Source of the DNA: Forficula auricularia | Taxonomy: Eukaryota; Arthropoda; Insecta; Dermaptera; Forficulidae | Length of the DNA: 64,000 nucleotides | NCBI GenBank assembly: GCA_024734495.1 | Contig: JALMQS010000070.1 | Location: forward strand, 11,256,572 to 11,320,571 | Direction of reading: 5' to 3' | Shown here: piece by piece, positions 45,697-56,944 of the stretch | Numbering within the stretch: the first letter of the stretch is position 1 | Layout of the letters: each line of letters opens with the position of its first letter | Program-made: the position numbers and the translations under genes | Notes under the pieces: model-generated | The model's input: the letters and a program-made list of their open reading frames with translations, nothing else | Told to the model about the DNA's origin: nothing | The model's database searches: none

Positions 45697-47595
45697 GTGA
45701 CGTGCGGTCCTTGGATGCTGTGGATGCGGCGCATCCCTAAAATTTCAAACATTTAAAGTATTTTCATAAATAGATATATAAGGTCGACTTCAAAATTCTA
45801 GAAGGATCTTTATATTTTTAAATTATAATACGTTACTTCAAATATTTCAATAAAAAACTTTTTTTGTTTTAAAAATTATATTGGCTCTCGAAATTAAATA
45901 AAATTGCTGCATAATTTCAAGGGGCAATTAAAATGAATGATTTTCCGAAAAGGGTGCAGTTAGAAGGTTCGAAGTCCCTGCCTGGTATATTTTTCTGTTC
46001 AAGCATGTCATAGACAAGTTCAGACGAGTTTTAGTCGAATAAAAATTATTCTCGCTGAGGATCTATTAATATACAAAAAAGGAATAAATAAAGATGAATC
46101 GGGAATCTTTGGAATAATCCATTTCTAACAAATCTCAATTTATCGGAAATAACAAAGAGTACTATAGACCAGTTGTCGTCAACCTTTTTGCACCTGCGGA
46201 CCGGTGTAAATAGGATAAATATTTCGCACGCCGGCTGAAAGCTAAGACTAATAAAAAAACCAATATATTATTATATAGTTTTATTTATTATATAGGTATT
46301 TGTTATACAATTACAATTTTTTAGTGCATCTGTTGCTGGCTCTTTGATAGAATATTTGATATACGAGGGTCCAGAGATGTTTCTATGAGACGAAGCGCTG
46401 CGTTAACATCTTTTTTATTATTATTTTTTTAATGAAAATGATGAGAGAAGGAGTTACACTAAAAAGGTACATCCCTAAAGGCCTGGGTTGGCCCCTCCAT
46501 CGTGAAAGAAGAAGAAGAAGAGGGGATTTTATGGGCTGGGTAGGGGTCGAAGGTGTCTGTGGATACTGGTCTTAAACAGCTGAAGGTTATAAATCGCGGG
46601 GAAGACGGTGGCTGGGAGCGAGTTCCAGTCTCTGGCGGTTGGCAAGAGTTGGCGAAAGCGCTTGTTCAATTTTTAACCAATTTGACAGCGAAGGAGTGCT
46701 GAGCGTTCGATCTATTCGGTTTCTGTGTTTAGTTTTTATTATAGCCATGGTTGAAAAGGTCTTTTCACTCAAATAAGAAGTCGGAAAAAATGACTAATAA
46801 TTTTATAGCTTTATAACTCAAAGTAGGATATTCTTTTTCTAACGAAATCCGAAATTTAGGCAATTAATGCATTTTAAGTCAGGACTCCAGAGTGATATCA
46901 GAAGGCAACTCGACCAGCTTTTCTTTTTCACGAGAATCAAGTGAACATGGCTTTATATCTTCCAAGAATGGGTTATTATTCCAGAGATTACCATTACGAG
47001 GATGTTCATTTTCAGGGAAATAATTATTAAAATTTTTAGATAATGCTCTTAAATGTTGCTTTATTATGTTGAATAAGATGCTCTTGTTGACATCAGTTAC
47101 AATAAATAATTCATCAAAAAAAAAAAAAAAAAAACATTTCTAGATCTTCCTCTTGTAAGCGACTAAAAAATATTTGTTAGAATAATATATTCGGAGTAAC
47201 TTAAAAAAAATTAAATTATTTACCACGTAGGTTTGATAAAAAATAAAAAATAAATATATATTTGGGCGATTATTTTTAGTGGAGGGGATAATATATCAAT
47301 GGCTTGGAAACAATCTATTCATAAATAGAATATAGTAGCGTAAAAAGTACAATCACGTTAAAAAAACATAACCTAAAATTTTAACACCGTTCATATTTAT
47401 AGAGTGGTTACAAGGTTAATACTTTTTGTGTGGATTGTCGCGAAAGAACCTCCTTAAATTTGAAAAATAACGAAAATGATTCCGTATTCGATGAAATTTG
47501 CAAAAAAAAGCAAAGATTAAAATAAAATTTCAAAAAATAAATGGGGTACTTTTTTGGACAGCATCCCCTGGTTGAAAAGTCACCAACCACCACTG
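45697..47595. mobile_element. hAT element, about 1.9 kb, with nested repeats
   Basis: Left CAGTGACGTGCGGTCCTTGG and right CCAACCACCACTG are hAT-like ends, with ATAGATA-type direct repeats outside. A second hAT start (CAGTTGTCGTCAACCTTTTT, 46170) and a minus LINE tail (46430-46730) are inside. Transposase not recognisable. Confidence 0.6.
46430..46730 (-). pseudogene. LINE reverse-transcriptase tail, minus strand
   Basis: The complement repeats the 42270-42625 features: AACGCTCAGCACTCCTTCGC, GAACAAGCGCTTTCGCCAAC, GGAACTCGCTCCCAGCC, and a 3' UTR with TCACGATGGAGGGGCCAACC. Dead copy. Confidence 0.7.
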
Positions 47596-47634
47596 ATAGA
47601 TAGATAGATATAGTTATAGATAATTTTTACTTCT

Positions 47635-48298
47635 TTAAGGACGTTCCCTAAGAAATCGATTTTCTTGAAATCCTCTTAAAACTTTGAATACATATAGAAA
47701 TTTTTTTCAATAGTCCTTGCGGTACTAAATTTATAAATTTTGACCTTTGAAATTTGCCTATTTAACACGCGAACCCTATCCCGATTGATGCTAAAGCGAC
47801 TGTTTCATTAAATAACAATCGTAATTATCTTGATATTATTTTGAAAAACTGAGAATCATTAACTGAAGATATAGTATAAAAAATATTTTCCTGTTAAAAT
47901 AATTGTATCAAGCGGTATTCGTTTTGTAAATGTTAAAAATTAGGTAGATACTTTTGATGGTTTTCAATTTTTCTCTCATGGCATGACAAGTGAGAGATGG
48001 CGACTTGGCAACATTGCACTAAAATCACTCAATTTTTTCATATCTAAAAAACTTCTGCAGCTGGTGAATTTGAGATTTTTAGCTAATTCTCTCACCCTAA
48101 TTACACTGTTCTCATCTGGAATTTCGCATTGAGCTGTTTCATGAAGTGTTTTTTTATTCTTTGTCTTTTAGCGTCGGTAAGAATCCAATGTTGCCAGATC
48201 TGAGAAACGACGCAGTGAAAATATGTTTGCCTTTCTGCTTATGTGAGAGTAGGGGAAAGAGCAAACTGCATCTGAGGTATATTAATGAACGTCCTTAA
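47635..48298. mobile_element. TTAA-flanked element family C
   Basis: 664 bp with ends TTAAGGACGTTCCCTAA and TTAATGAACGTCCTTAA. Interior unique here; ATGGCGACTTGGCAACATTG near 47997 mirrors CAATGTTGCCAGATCTGAG near 48188. Confidence 0.65.
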
Positions 48299-48313
48299 TA
48301 AGATTAGATTTTA

Positions 48314-48614
48314 AGTAAAGAAAATTTTTGAAAATTTTTTTAGAAACTTTTTAAAATTTAAAATATAAAATATTAGGTAGGTTTCACTTAAATAAAAGAT
48401 CAGATGCTTGTTTAGCACGACTCTATATATATATTTCGGGGTATAAGCCCATCTTCAGGAGCTCACAAAGAACACAGTGTCCTTTTTTTTATGTGAAACC
48501 TACCTAGTATTTTATATTTTAAATTTTAAAAAGTTTCTAAAAAAAAATTCAAAAATTTTCTTTACTTTATTTAATATGTTCCACCAAGACCTACACCATT
48601 TTCCCTTAACAAAA
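48314..48614. mobile_element. Foldback element FB2, copy 3, 14-bp TSD
   Basis: Flanked by AAGATTAGATTTTA (48300-48313, 48615-48628). Arms AGGTAGGTTTCACTT and complement, TTTTAAAATTTAAAATATAA. Minus core CTGAAGA-GGG/CCC-GAAATAT at 48433-48458. It sits directly against the TTAA element's right end. Confidence 0.85.
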
Positions 48615-48629
48615 AAGATTAGATTTTAG

Positions 48630-49309
48630 TTGATTAATTTCAAATTATTATGATTATGAGTGTATTGTGCCCCCCCTGGAGCAGTTTAACCTTGCACCAC
48701 GTAATGGGCCTGGATATAATTGATATGTCAGAGGAATTGAAACTCTCTCTCTCTCTCTGATTGTTTATTTAACCCACGTGTGTCTGTATGTCTGTCGCTT
48801 TGACCTGGAGGGGACATTTATTAGATTTCCTCACCTCTCTCTCACTCACCAATACAGTGTACCAACTCTATACAATGTCGATATTATATAATAAAATAAT
48901 TAGATTAACTACGGATAATTTAATTATGTAGATATACAAGTGCAGGGAGAGTGGACTAGAGGGCTTTAATTCCCTTCTAGGGAAGGAAACCTTGCAACTT
49001 TCTTGGAAAATCGCAAGCCCATGCTGTTGTATTATCGTAGTTTAAAACTAATTTTAATTAAAATGTCCAAAGTTTCACAATATAGTGAAATACGTCAAGC
49101 GAATTAAAATATGTATTTAATAATTTATTGGATGTTTGGTTTTGGAAATTTGTTAGATCCAGTCAGACGCAGGCAGAAGATAGAATAAAAGAAACTTATT
49201 AGTTAAAAATCAAATTATAAATTATAAAATTGTAATTATAATTGAAGAAATTTTCTCTTTGCCATTAATTAACGAGAGATGGAGTATAGAATTTTTAATT
49301 GACAAGTAA
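48630..49309. other. Non-repeat stretch with CT microsatellite
   Basis: GGAGCAGTTTAACCTTGCAC, a CT run (48743-48760) and GACCTGGAGGGGACATTT are not repeated in the window. No ORF or splice pair supported. Confidence 0.3.
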
Positions 49310-50024
49310 TGGAAGGAAGCCCAAGGATGGTGAAAAAAAATTATTAGATTTCCAAATAAGATGTATTTATTGGACTCTCATTCTTTTCCCCCTTCCCTTT
49401 AAAACCAACGTTTCGGAGGATTCTTCCCTCCTTTTTCAGAGTTTCAAAGGGTCAATGAAGAAAACAAACACCTCTTCTCTCCTCTAACAGTGTTTGAAAT
49501 TTGTCTCTTCTTAACAGAGGCATTAAATATATTTTTCCCCTTAAACCCTTTGAAACCCTTGAAGAAGGAGGAAAGAATCCTCTGAAACGTGGCTTTTAAA
49601 GGATAGGGAAAAAGAATGACAGTTCAATAAATACATCTTAAGGGCCGTCCATAAATTACGTCACACAGTAAGTGGGGATTTGTGACAAAATGTGACAGGG
49701 GATCATGAAAATTGTGATGTCACAAAAGTCAAATTAAAATTTTTTAAAAATTTTCAAATATATTTTTTAGATTTCAGGTTATTATTATTCCAACCTGAAA
49801 ATTTTGGTAAAATAAATCTAGATAAAAAATTGTAAACAAGCAATAAGGGTATAAAAGTGGATAGTGTGACGTCACAATATAGGGTGCTCAATAAGAACGT
49901 GACAGAATGTGACACAGGGGGGGGGGGTTCTAAAATTTTTGAAATTCATATGACGTAATTTATGGACGGCCACTTATTTGGAAATAATTTTTTTCTTCAC
50001 TATCCTTGGGCTGCCTTCCATTGC
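49310..50024. mobile_element. Foldback FB1 copy split by a MITE
   Basis: Ends AATGGAAGGAAGCCCAAGG and CCTTGGGCTGCCTTCCATTG. Inner arms at 49370-49470 and 49545-49640 carry decayed cores (AACGTTTCGG minus, GAAACGTGG plus). The right arm is interrupted at 49641-49973. Confidence 0.85.
49641..49973. mobile_element. Harbinger-like MITE, 333 bp, TTA duplication
   Basis: TIRs AGGGCCGTCCATAAATTACG and CGTAATTTATGGACGGCCAC; TTA at 49638-49640 and 49974-49976. The opposite FB1 arm (CCAAATAAGATGTATTTATT, 49353) preserves the empty site. A 3-bp TTA target fits PIF/Harbinger. Confidence 0.85.
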
Positions 50025-50089
50025 TTGTCAATTCTTAATTATAATTTTTAATCAAATTGATGTTAACTTTTAAAAGAAATACCATCTTT

Positions 50090-50460
50090 TTACTTTAAAA
50101 TAACAGGGTATGATCGTGAATGAAAAAAAAGAAAAAGAGTTATTTATTTCGTTTTTTCGAAATATCTCAAAAACGGCTGAATCTATTTTGATAGAAAAAA
50201 ATTGATCAAAATCATGTCGTTTCGGTCGACAAGAAATCTTTATAGAATGAACATCGAAAAAAGTATATATTACGAGATATTAATTATTTTGTCAAATTTT
50301 GTGACTGTTAGTACGTTACCAAATTTTGTGTACACTCTAGCTAAGAAACTATTGATCATATCAAAACGAAATTTCCCATGTAGTTTTAGTGGATTAAGAC
50401 TAATAGCTTATTATATTTTGGTTGAAATGGAACCAAAAATTAGGGGGAGGTGGAGTTTAA
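50090..50460. repeat. M2 element remnant
   Basis: ACAGGGTATGATCGTGAATG, AAATATCTCAAAAACGGCTG and CCCATGTAGTTTTAGTGGAT match M2 in inverted orientation; the left TIR is mostly lost. Confidence 0.6.
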
Positions 50461-50512
50461 AATTTTGAATTATAAAATATTCAAACTATGTATAATAAAA
50501 TATATATATATA

Positions 50513-50670
50513 TTGCATGTCAGAGGTTTTTGTCCTGGGAGTCGAAGTAACTAGCCCGGACAGTGTGTTAGTAGCTGGGTTCAACTCCTGGGGGACGAAC
50601 CCTCTAATAATGCAATACAAAAATATTTCAACTAATATCAAAGAAATTAAGACCCTATAAATTAAATTCT
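50513..50670 (+). mobile_element. SINE-like repeat S4
   Basis: GTCAGAGGTTTTTGTCCTGG, a B-box-like GGTTCAACTCC, GGGGGACGAACCCTCT, then AAAATATTTCAACTAATATC, matching the arms of 61850-62098. Confidence 0.6.
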
Positions 50671-51149
50671 TTTCAAGAAATATATAATTTATTATTAAAG
50701 GGCCCTACAACAAAAAAAGTGTTATTTTATTAAGGGCATCAAAATGGGGGGGGGGGGGGAGAATGTTCAAAAAATAGAATTACCAATATAAGTCGTAGAC
50801 CTTTTGATCGATTTGTAGGAAATTTCGCATATGTACTCTATACGACTTTATTAAAATGACTCACTATGTGAAATTGATAGTGACCAAAAAGAAGGGGGTT
50901 CAAAAATATAACCAAACAAAAACGAAGAAAGCTGATATTTCTAATAAAATAGTCCCATAATTAAAAGGAGATATTATTAATTGCTAATGGGGCTAATATT
51001 AAGAAGGCGGGTCTTATTTGATTAAATATTAAATATAAGAGAGGGGCCAGGTGTTTGGTAACTTAATGGCTACATGAGCTTATTTTTAACCAACTTTGAA
51101 AAAAGGAGGAGGATATCAATTCAAAGGAATGTCTGTTTTTTTTTGTTTT
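50671..51149. other. Unassigned AT-rich DNA with G-run
   Basis: A G run at about 50747-50760 and TTGATCGATTTGTAGGAAAT; no family assignment. Confidence 0.3.
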
Positions 51150-51510
51150 GTTTTTTTTGAGTTTGATTATTAAAGTATTTTCAGCTATTTTTGAAATATT
51201 TCGAAAATTCAAAGCAAAAAAAAAATCACTATTTTGAAGTGAAACTTCTTTAGCCATGTATCAATATCTGTTTGATTTTTTTTTTTTTGTTAAAATAAAG
51301 AGGAAATGACTCAATAGAGGAAATATTTTTTTTAAAACCCGCTAATATTTCATGACAAATAAAATTTGTTAAAATTAGGAAATTTAAATTGTTTCAATAA
51401 CATCTACTGCTACAGAAGTTTCACTTCCCCAGTAAGCTTATGTAGATGAGGCTCACATATATTTTTTTCAAGGACTATTACAATACTTCATCATATGGTA
51501 AAGTAAAAAA
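51150..51510. repeat. M2 element fragments
   Basis: AGCTATTTTTGAAATATTTC and TTACAATACTTCATCATATGGTAAAG (in parts) are the right end of M2; GGACTATTACAATACTTC precedes it. Confidence 0.45.
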
Positions 51511-52320
51511 AGAATGATTTTAAAGAAAAAGAGATTATAAGCAAAATTTGTGCGGTTCACCAAGCTGTCATATTTTTTTCTAATAGAGAAAAGGATATAT
51601 TTTTTTTAATATTATTATTTTACATACCCCTATATATGGTATGAGATCAGCTCTCTTTTATAAAATCTCTTATTTTAGCTTATTAGATTAAGGTAACCTG
51701 AATCAAAATATAATAACCTCTATACTTTCAATTACAAGTAAATCTGACCTCTTTATACCAATATAATCCACACGGCCACAGATACACATAAACAGATACA
51801 TAAATAAAAATAATAAAAAATAAATTACTTCAACATTTATCAAATAAAATCGAATTAAAGTACAATTCAATTTCCATGCTAATTTTAATTTAAAAAGGCT
51901 TCTTTTATTTTTTATTAAGAGTTGTGATAAAAGATAAAAAACCTTAAAATTGCTTTTTAACAAAACCCCATTATGTTAGAAAAGTGGGGGAGTGGAGGGG
52001 GGAGTTGATTTTATATTATTGGTCTGAAAAATCTCGATTTTGATTAAGTTGGTCACTTGAAGGAAGATTGAATGAATCGCCCTCTTTCGGATTTAGAGGA
52101 ATTAATCCAATCCTATTAGGCGAGCTTTTAATAAAATTTCATCCCCGGTGAAGTTTGAAAGAGTTAAATACCCAAGCAGACAGGCTTTTTTGCTAGAGAA
52201 ACGGGGGGTGGATCGGGTATTTTTTGTAATTTGTTTTGACAGCAGAGCGATTGTCAGTCAGAAGGACTTTAAGCCAAGCCCGGATTCTTTCTTAATTGAG
52301 CCCGACTATTACAAGTAGGG
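51511..52320. other. Possible single-copy DNA; GC-richer 51990-52320
   Basis: GAGGAATTAATCCAATCCTA, TTTTGACAGCAGAGCGATTG and CTTTAAGCCAAGCCCGG have no counterpart in the window. TAATCC is a Bicoid/Otx-type site. No frame supported. Confidence 0.3.
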
Positions 52321-52321
52321 T

Positions 52322-52372
52322 TGCCAACCCTCCCAAAATTTTGAAAGTCTCCCGGAATTTTTAATTTAATGT
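52322..52372 (+). repeat. hAT-like end fragment
   Basis: AGGGTTGCCAACCCTCCC then AAAGTCTCCCGGAATTT; typical of one hAT end type, no partner end found. Confidence 0.35.
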
Positions 52373-52469
52373 TCTTTGTCAAGGCTGTTAAATGTGAAGT
52401 ATGGTAATACTGTGTTGTTTAGTTTATTTATCAGTTATTTTTGCCGAATAAAAAAAATATATATATTTT

Positions 52470-52702
52470 TTTTATGATCTTCTTCTTAGCTCTAGCTATT
52501 TTACACAGATATAAGGGACCTACTTTTTAATGCCGGTTCTGAACGGCTAGTTTGGAGAGATTTACTAGGCAATTATACTCTTGGTAGGTTGCCATTGCTT
52601 TCCAAGAGGAGGCGACTTCAACTATCTGCCGAGACTCAGTCTCGAACCAGCATACTTCGTGTCACTGGCCCGACACTCCAACCACTGAGCCATAGTCTCC
52701 TT
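52470..52702 (-). mobile_element. tRNA-derived SINE S2, minus strand
   Basis: The complement has GGCTCAGTGGTTGGAGTGTC and GGTTCGAGACTGAGTCTCGG, then GCCTCCTCTTGGAAAGCAAT, as in 20839-21118. Confidence 0.8.
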
Positions 52703-52734
52703 TTTATGCTCAATAAGTTTAAAAAAGCCTGTAA

Positions 52735-53118
52735 CCTGGAGGGGAATAATTTTCAACCATAAATTTTATCTTTCTATTAGCTGCATCAGAAATCACATCC
52801 TCTACAACTTTTCTTTTGACAAAATTTTCCGTAGAGTTAATAGTATAGTGGTTATTTTATAATTTCCATTATTGACCCCCCCAACCCCCAACCACCAACT
52901 CCCTTTTGAGGTCAAAATATCAAAATATTTTATAGCTCAGATTTAAATTAGAAGATATCTGATCCAAATACATAATTTCATAAGAATATATCCATACGAC
53001 AGGCAGACAGACAGGAATTTTGTTGAAGGTGTTTTCTTTGATAACTTTGCTTGAAACGTGGGCATCCAAAATTTGAGGCCATTTGGACCAATGAACAGAC
53101 AAAACCTTAATTTTATAT
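52735..53118 (+). repeat. Helitron-like tail
   Basis: AGAAATCACATCCTCTACAA, GTCAAAATATCAAAATATTT, GCTTGAAACGTGGGCATCCA and ACCTTAATTTTATATAT match 40620-41000. Confidence 0.55.
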
Positions 53119-53120
53119 AT

Positions 53121-53466
53121 GTTCCAGTAAAAACCCGTTTTTTAGTAAGAATGGGTTCTTACTAGTTAAAACGCGTGTCACTGAATATTTTTGTGCCAAC
53201 TAGAATTTACTGATGTTGGTTGAGTTTTAACGAAAAAATCAAAAATTATATCCTCTACAACTTTGTTTCTAATTTTTGACATTTTCGTTTAAAATTTTTT
53301 GAAAATAAACACCCAAAATGAGGCCGAAGGTCAAAAATGAAGATTCTAGACCTTTGAACCAAACTCAACAAACATCAGAAAATTCTAGCTGCCACAAAGG
53401 TATTCAGTGAAACGCGTTTTAACTAGTAAGAGCCAGTTCTTACTAAAAACGGGTTTTTACTGCAAC
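53121..53466. mobile_element. MITE with about 70-bp TIRs
   Basis: GTTCCAGTAAAAACCCGTTT and AAACGGGTTTTTACTGCAAC; CTTACTAGTTAAAACGCGTG mirrored. Inserted in the TA run ending the Helitron-like tail. Confidence 0.85.
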
Positions 53467-53573
53467 ATATATATCAAAACGAATCAGGTCCCAATTTCAC
53501 CAAAATAGGGCAGTGACCTGATAAATGTTTTAACTTTCGCGTTCATCTAACGTTAACAATATACCATATATAT

Positions 53574-54068
53574 ACTAGCTGACGCCCGGGCCTTCAGCCC
53601 GGCGTCACCTAGCCCCTAACGGGGACCGATGATTATATATTGCTTACCTGTCAAAATTGATTTGATCAAAAATTTAAATATATTTAAAAAATAATAATAG
53701 TTTTGAAAATAAATTGAAAATGCAAATAATTATAGAATAGATACTAAAACAGTAAATGAATTATATATTACTTGTCAAAATTGTTCCCTTAACCAAAAAT
53801 AATATTGACAGTTGAAAGATTTCCAAAAAGCTATTATCGGCCATCTTGTTTGTTTGCTTTTACCCCCCAGAGAGGCGTTGGCGTTGTTTCCTCGAAATAA
53901 AATATTTTTTACATGCCACAGGTGTGATACCTATAACACTATATATAAAAACACTCGTGTATTTGAATGGAATGTTACGTGAAAATTTCAAAGAAATTGG
54001 TGAAGAACTTTCGAAGATCCTTCAACGTATCACTTAAGCGTAACAGTACATTTTTATTTATATAGATA
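53574..54068 (+). mobile_element. Helitron-like element, 495 bp (tentative)
   Basis: ACTAGCTGACGCCCGGGCCT, then a GGCGTCACCTAGCCCCTAAC stretch, ending CATTTTTATTTATATAGATA. The frame 53846-54037 is probably fortuitous. Confidence 0.55.
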
Positions 54069-54984
54069 GATGGTAAATGTCTGTGAAAATGACGTTCTAA
54101 TAATTCCTTTTATTCGTAATTAGTGGTTTTCATTTTCTTTGGCCAGCCTTTCCATCAATTCAACATCAAGTTCTACCACTCCATCTTCAATATCCCTAAT
54201 TAATTTTACTTTTAATTAATTAACAATTTATTGAATCAGTTATTTAATTCATTAAATTTCCTAATTTTAATATATAGGTAATTATATTTGTAATGAACTA
54301 TTAGTGGCTTTTAAAATTAAAAGAAAATAATTATTAAATGAAAATTGAAAAATAAAATAATTATAAAATTTTATTGACACACCCACCTGTTAAAAATTGA
54401 GTTTAATTAAGAAAAAACCTATCAAATTAAAGTTACCCGAAGATGAGACCATGATAGATCGATTTATCGAAATCGTTAGAACCGTTTCCGAAAAACCGCT
54501 TCTTTATATACCTAATATACAAGAATTACTCATTTAATATAATTAGATATGTTTATTTGCATTTGCAGTCGAAGACAACCCCATTGATTTCTCCTTATGA
54601 ATAATATAATAATGAAAGCGAATTTCAATTTAAATCTAAAAATAATCTCTGAAGTAAAAAATATATTTTTAACGTTAAAAATCTTTCCTTGAATTTATTG
54701 ATCCATTATATTATATATATATATAGCGTTTGAGTTATTTTTGCTTTCTCTCGTCACTTTTTCTACTTCTTTTATTCAGCCTCAATCCTTTTTTTTTTCA
54801 TTTTATCACAGTGTTTTATAATTTTCTCTTTTGTTACCCGAAAACACGACATTCCCATTAGTAAAACTTTTTTTTTTTTAACTTTACCAAATTTCAATTT
54901 GAAAAATAATAGAAGACAAAAAATAGAAGAAAAAAAAATTATACTATTGGATACCTCAGGTTAAGTTGAGTGGATGATTAAAAC
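54069..54984. other. AT-rich DNA with a Helitron-like tail
   Basis: 54400-54512 (GAAGATGAGACCATGATAGA, ACCGTTTCCGAAAAACCGC) is a Helitron-like tail. CT/T-rich 54740-54850 is unassigned. Confidence 0.4.
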
Positions 54985-55144
54985 GCGAGGGATGAACCGC
55001 GACCTAAAATCGTGTACACCTACTTCCACTTCCACTTTCATTTCCAAGTAGAAGACAATAGATAAAATAGATTTTCTAATGAATTCCAAAATAATTCCAA
55101 GTAATTCCAAAGATGGTGTACACATAATTCCAATTCACCCCTCG
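54985..55144. mobile_element. Small MITE family M3, copy 1
   Basis: 160 bp between TTAAAAC direct repeats (54978-54984, 55145-55151). Ends GCGAGGGATGAACCGCGACC and AATTCACCCCTCG; interior TTCCAA-rich with GTGTACACCTACTTCCACTT. Same family as 63707-63872. Confidence 0.8.
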
Positions 55145-55191
55145 TTAAAACTAGAATGATTCGATAGGGAAATTGGAAAAAAATATTATAT

Positions 55192-56094
55192 CTATATATA
55201 TATAAAATTCTTAGCCCGATACACTCACTCACTCACTCATCATCAAAATAGCCAGAACCACTAGATATAGAAACATGAAATTTGGAGAGGATATTACATC
55301 TATGAGATAGGGGCTCACTAAGAAAGGATTTTTCGAAATTCGACCGCTAAGGGGGTCAAAGGGGGCAACGTGTGTTTTCACTGATTATGCGATATCTCTT
55401 AAGGACAATAAAATATCTACTTGCTTTTTACTTATAAAAATACTCAAATTAAAATATCTAAAAACTAATTTCAGTATTTTTTGAAATTCGACCCCTAAAG
55501 GGGTCAAAAAGAGCAAAATATCTTTGCAATGTGTTTACACTAATTATGCATTTTCAGTTAAGAACGATAAGATATCTACTTGATTTTTACGTAATAAAAT
55601 TCTCAATACAAATATCTAAAAAGTAATTTCAGGATTTTTGAAATTCGACTCCCAACTATGCAAAATGTGAGTGGGTCAAAAATTAAAACTCTCTCCTATC
55701 TTGATCAAATTTTGTAGAGTTATTCTTTATTACTTTAAGAAACTATTCCTGTAAAAATCAACTATCAAAATTGACTGCATTGGGGCGAAGAGGGGGGGGG
55801 CAAATTATAGAATTTTAGCTTTTTAGTACATTTACTCTTTAGAAAACTGTGGATTATTTATTCGCAAATATCTAAAAAATAATTTCAGCCTCCCAAAATG
55901 TGAGTGGGGGCAAAAAATTAATTCTCTCTCCGATATAGATCAAATTTTGTAATGTTAGTTTTTAAGACTATATAAAATGTATTCTATAAAAAATCCGAAT
56001 ATGCCGAGACGCCGCCAGCCAGGGGCCACCAGCCCGGAGGCCTGAGCTGTAGAGTGCGTGCCGAAGGCACGCCTGGAGCAGCTCGTATATATAT
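55192..56094 (-). mobile_element. Helitron-like element, copy 2, minus strand (tentative)
   Basis: Mirror image of 9006-9847: AAATTCTTAGCCCGATACAC, CACTCACTCACTC, GACCCCTAAAGGGGTCAAAA, and GAGCTGTAGAGTGCGTGCCG near the end. Confidence 0.55.
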
Positions 56095-56250
56095 ATAAGA
56101 GTATAATGGCTTGTGAGGTATTCCTGTAAAGATCTCATTAAGTAGAATTAGATTTATTTACTTATTTATTTATTTTAATTTGATTCGTTGAAGGAGACAA
56201 TTAAAGAGTGTGCTTCTGCTGGAATTATAAATTTTATTTATTTGTAACGA

Positions 56251-56285
56251 GACTATAGTTTTCGAGGGCTTTGTCTCTTCATCAG
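56251..56285 (-). ncRNA. Hammerhead ribozyme, minus, extra A
   Basis: Complement: CTGATGA, GAG.../...CTC stem with AC mismatch, GAAAA (one A too many), CTATAGTC. The insertion next to GAAA probably weakens it. Confidence 0.6.
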
Positions 56286-56344
56286 TCTATTATAATGGAT
56301 TCACAGGAATTAATTCAAAAATTCCTGTGAACACCTGTAATAGA

Positions 56345-56376
56345 CTGATGAAGAGGACAAAGCCTCGAAACTAGTC
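56345..56376 (+). ncRNA. Hammerhead ribozyme, shortened stem III
   Basis: CTGATGA (56345-56351), GAGG/CCTC stem II, GAAA (56367-56370), CTAGTC with GUC at 56374-56376. Core complete, but CTATAGTC has lost TA, leaving a 2-nt stem III loop. Confidence 0.6.
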
Positions 56377-56495
56377 TCGCGAATAAATAAAATTTATAAT
56401 TCCAGCAGAAGACTCACACTTTTATTGTCTCCTTCAATAGATAAAAAATCCTGCTACTCTCGGCACAAAAACTTTCAATTTAATTTAATTTAATT

Positions 56496-56944
56496 CAGTT
56501 GTCAAACTCTCAAAGTGTAATTCGAGCCGCATACCGAAAGTTTTGTACCTTATAATTTCATCAAAATATTTGAAATAACAAATTTGTTATTATTTTAGTT
56601 AATTAATAAAGAAGGATAAATAATTTTGAAAATGTATTCATTATATTAATTTAAGCCATTTCTAAACGTTGACACTTGAAGTAATCCCCTAAAAATGACC
56701 AATTTAGGGCTTTCTCACACTGTCATTTTAATGGGTATTAAATTAAATAAAAATAATAATAAATAAAGTTAATGCTCCTTAATGAGAGATCTTTACTGAT
56801 ACCTCACATGTCATGATAAAAAATTATATATTATAATATTTTCGACCACGCCAAAAATAATGATTCGATTAAAACTTTAATTCGAAATTGTTGATTTCAG
56901 GGAAAATTAATACGGATAATTTGGGAGCATAGCTAGTAGGTATG
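56496..56944. other. AT-rich stretch, no gene seen
   Basis: No recognised family or coding signal. Confidence 0.3.

Larger units (their letters stand above)
56190..56495. mobile_element. Penelope-like foldback with two opposed hammerheads
   Basis: Left arm TGAAGGAGACAATTAAAGAG to TCCTGTGAACAC-type centre, right arm mirrored to ATTGTCTCCTTCAA, followed by ACTCTCGGCACAAAAACTTT and a TTTAATTTAATT tail. Hammerheads at 56251-56285 (minus) and 56345-56376 (plus) face each other across a 59-nt centre. Confidence 0.85.

Noticed and set aside
53846..54037. 63-codon frame as a small gene
   Set aside because: Lies wholly within a Helitron-like repeat and has no supporting signal.
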